The position numbers were made by a program, and so were the translations under genes. 64,000 nucleotides of DNA from Pseudomonas fragi. GTDB taxonomy: Bacteria > Pseudomonadota > Gammaproteobacteria > Pseudomonadales > Pseudomonadaceae. How positions within the stretch are numbered: the stretch's first letter is position 1; the number at the start of each line of letters is the position of its first letter. The stretch lies in the NCBI RefSeq assembly GCF_900105835.1, contig NZ_LT629783.1:1240001-1304000 (forward strand). Direction: 5' to 3'. The notes under the pieces are model-generated. The model had not been told where the DNA came from, made no database searches, and saw only the letters and a program-made list of their open reading frames with translations. Shown one piece after another: positions 63,052 to 64,000 of the stretch.

Positions 63052-63894
63052 ATGCAGGGCGACCGTGAAACTTCAAACGCATTAACGACGGTCAAATGCA
63101 GCTATGATCATGACAAGCTTTTACTGCGCAACCCTCCTCTGCAAACCACCCTTACCAGTAACGAGGGCCACCTGTTATTAGCCCTGATCGAGGGCGTGAC
63201 CGACAAGGAGGACTTGATCCGGCGCGTATGGGGAGAGCGCGGGCTTATCGTATCGGACAGCAGCTACTATAAGGCCCTTCATACCCTCAGGCATTACCTC
63301 TCTGAAGTCGGCCTGGACCGCTCTGTGTTAAAAACGTTGCCCAGGCGCGGTGTCGTTCTGCTTTTAAATATAGAAAAAATCTCCAGCGAAAACATACCCC
63401 CTGACAGGGAGCATCAGGCAGAGCCCCTGGCCACCGATAACACGGGTATTCAAGCCTGCTCCCTGCCTGAACCAACACCGGTGTTAGCCATACAGGACGA
63501 CATTCCAGCGCCAATACCCATAACCCCACCTATACCGGCACCCCCACCCAGAAAGCAGAGCTGGCGCAACGGCCTTTTTTATCCGCTCGTGTTAGCGGGC
63601 ATGCTCTTGCCGGCTGGTTATGCCTATATGCTGTTTAATAAACCGGTGCAACTGGAGCGCTGGCGGCTGTTATCGCAAAGCGAACATGCAAAACAGTATG
63701 TTGAACTGGGCGATAAAACCGCCGCGAGCGATATTGCAGCAGCGATGGCGATATTTGGCCCTGCCGTGGGCACGACAGGCACTAACTATTACATCAAGAA
63801 AACCCTGTCCGAACTTTTAGTCAGCTGCGAAAAACCGGAGAGCAAAGGAGAGGCGCTATGCACCAACTACCTCATTATCGAACAAAAAAAATAA
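63052..63894 (+). CDS. ToxR/CadC-like membrane-anchored transcriptional regulator
   Basis: 280 residues from the ATG at 63052 (AAGG 7 nt upstream); the frame extends to an ATG at 63013. N-terminal OmpR-type winged helix (LTSNEGHLLLALIEGVTDKE, LIRRVWGERG, YYKALHTLRHYLSE, LKTLPRRGVVLLL), a Pro-rich linker (PAPIPITPPIPAPPPRKQSW), one membrane segment (GLFYPLVLAGMLLPAGYAYM) and a short periplasmic part with two Cys (SCEKPE, ALCTNYL). Such regulators sense periplasmic signals. It overlaps a second membrane protein gene, a ToxR-ToxS arrangement. Confidence 0.85.
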   Translation: MQGDRETSNALTTVKCSYDHDKLLLRNPPLQTTLTSNEGHLLLALIEGVTDKEDLIRRVWGERGLIVSDSSYYKALHTLRHYLSEVGLDRSVLKTLPRRGVVLLLNIEKISSENIPPDREHQAEPLATDNTGIQACSLPEPTPVLAIQDDIPAPIPITPPIPAPPPRKQSWRNGLFYPLVLAGMLLPAGYAYMLFNKPVQLERWRLLSQSEHAKQYVELGDKTAASDIAAAMAIFGPAVGTTGTNYYIKKTLSELLVSCEKPESKGEALCTNYLIIEQKK

Positions 63895-64000
63895 CCCTGT
63901 GGCTGAGCCTGGCGTCCATCATGGTATTTGGCACCCTGATTGCGTTACAAGCCTATAGCTACCATGAGGACACCCCCCAAGCGCAATGCTATGCCTCTAT
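63858..64000 (+). CDS. Small membrane/periplasmic partner of the ToxR-like regulator (partial)
   Basis: Begins at the ATG at 63858-63860 (AAAGGAGAGG upstream), overlapping the regulator's end by 37 nt, and runs off the window. Visible: MHQLPHYRTKKITLWLSLAS, a hydrophobic anchor (about 12-30), then a periplasmic start YSYHEDTPQAQCYAS. The position suggests a ToxS-like modulator, but the sequence is too short for family assignment. Confidence 0.65.
   Translation, partial: MHQLPHYRTKKITLWLSLASIMVFGTLIALQAYSYHEDTPQAQCYAS

Overview
The window is a stretch of a Pseudomonas chromosome, most likely from the P. fluorescens/P. fragi side of the genus. Pointers are the bkd branched-chain keto-acid operon with BkdR, an rbsBACRKD operon followed by a periplasmic nucleoside hydrolase, an AauR/sigma-54-type asparaginase promoter, a DUF1654 gene, and REP pairs built on GTGGGAGCGGGCTTGCTC. 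The species assignment is inference. The DNA is GC-rich except for one AT-rich prophage gene (14210-15568).

Region 1 (1-19145) is the right-hand part of a temperate prophage that continues past the left edge. It is integrated at the 3' end of a tRNA-Pro(GGG) gene (19146-19222). Going leftward on the minus strand are a regulator and replication block (Cro-like, CII-like, DksA-like zinc finger, TOPRIM/VapE replication protein, Q-like protein), a holin, a lambda-type packaging and head module (TerS, TerL, gpW, portal, ClpP-fold protease, gpD, gpE, FII-like), and the start of a P2-like tail (gpZ, a tail completion-like protein, gpV). On the plus strand are a LexA-like CI repressor, then a small-gene operon ending in an excisionase-like gene and a lambda-type integrase. 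Pairs of TTAACC-N5-GGTTAA sites lie between cro and cI, and a further one overlaps the promoter of the small-gene operon, so one repressor probably controls both. Convergent to cI sits a cargo ('moron') gene for a coiled-coil membrane protein with an (Ala-Pro)8 tail. It is the best candidate here for an undescribed function such as exclusion or defence.

Region 2 (19303-26591) is the conserved translation block thrS-infC-rpmI-rplT-pheS-pheT-ihfA-merR, all on the minus strand.

Region 3 (26955-28964) holds a cold shock protein gene and several small conserved or secreted proteins.

Region 4 (28982-42917) is rich in ribose and nucleoside functions: rbsBACRKD plus nucleoside hydrolase, periplasmic glutaminase/asparaginase, a LexA-boxed DUF1654-endA pair, and a yegUVW-like cluster (GntR, ADP-ribosylglycohydrolase, NCS1 permease, PfkB kinase) that may be an uncharacterised nucleoside salvage pathway.

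Region 5 (43125-64000) carries lpxO, copCD, a histidine-phosphatase-like gene, bkdR with bkdA1A2B-lpdV, an NCS2 purine permease, an XRE/DUF6388-like pair, a five-gene peptide/nickel-type ABC transporter, a decayed HNH nuclease gene, a MocR regulator divergent from a DMT exporter, and at the right edge a ToxR-like membrane regulator with a small downstream membrane partner.
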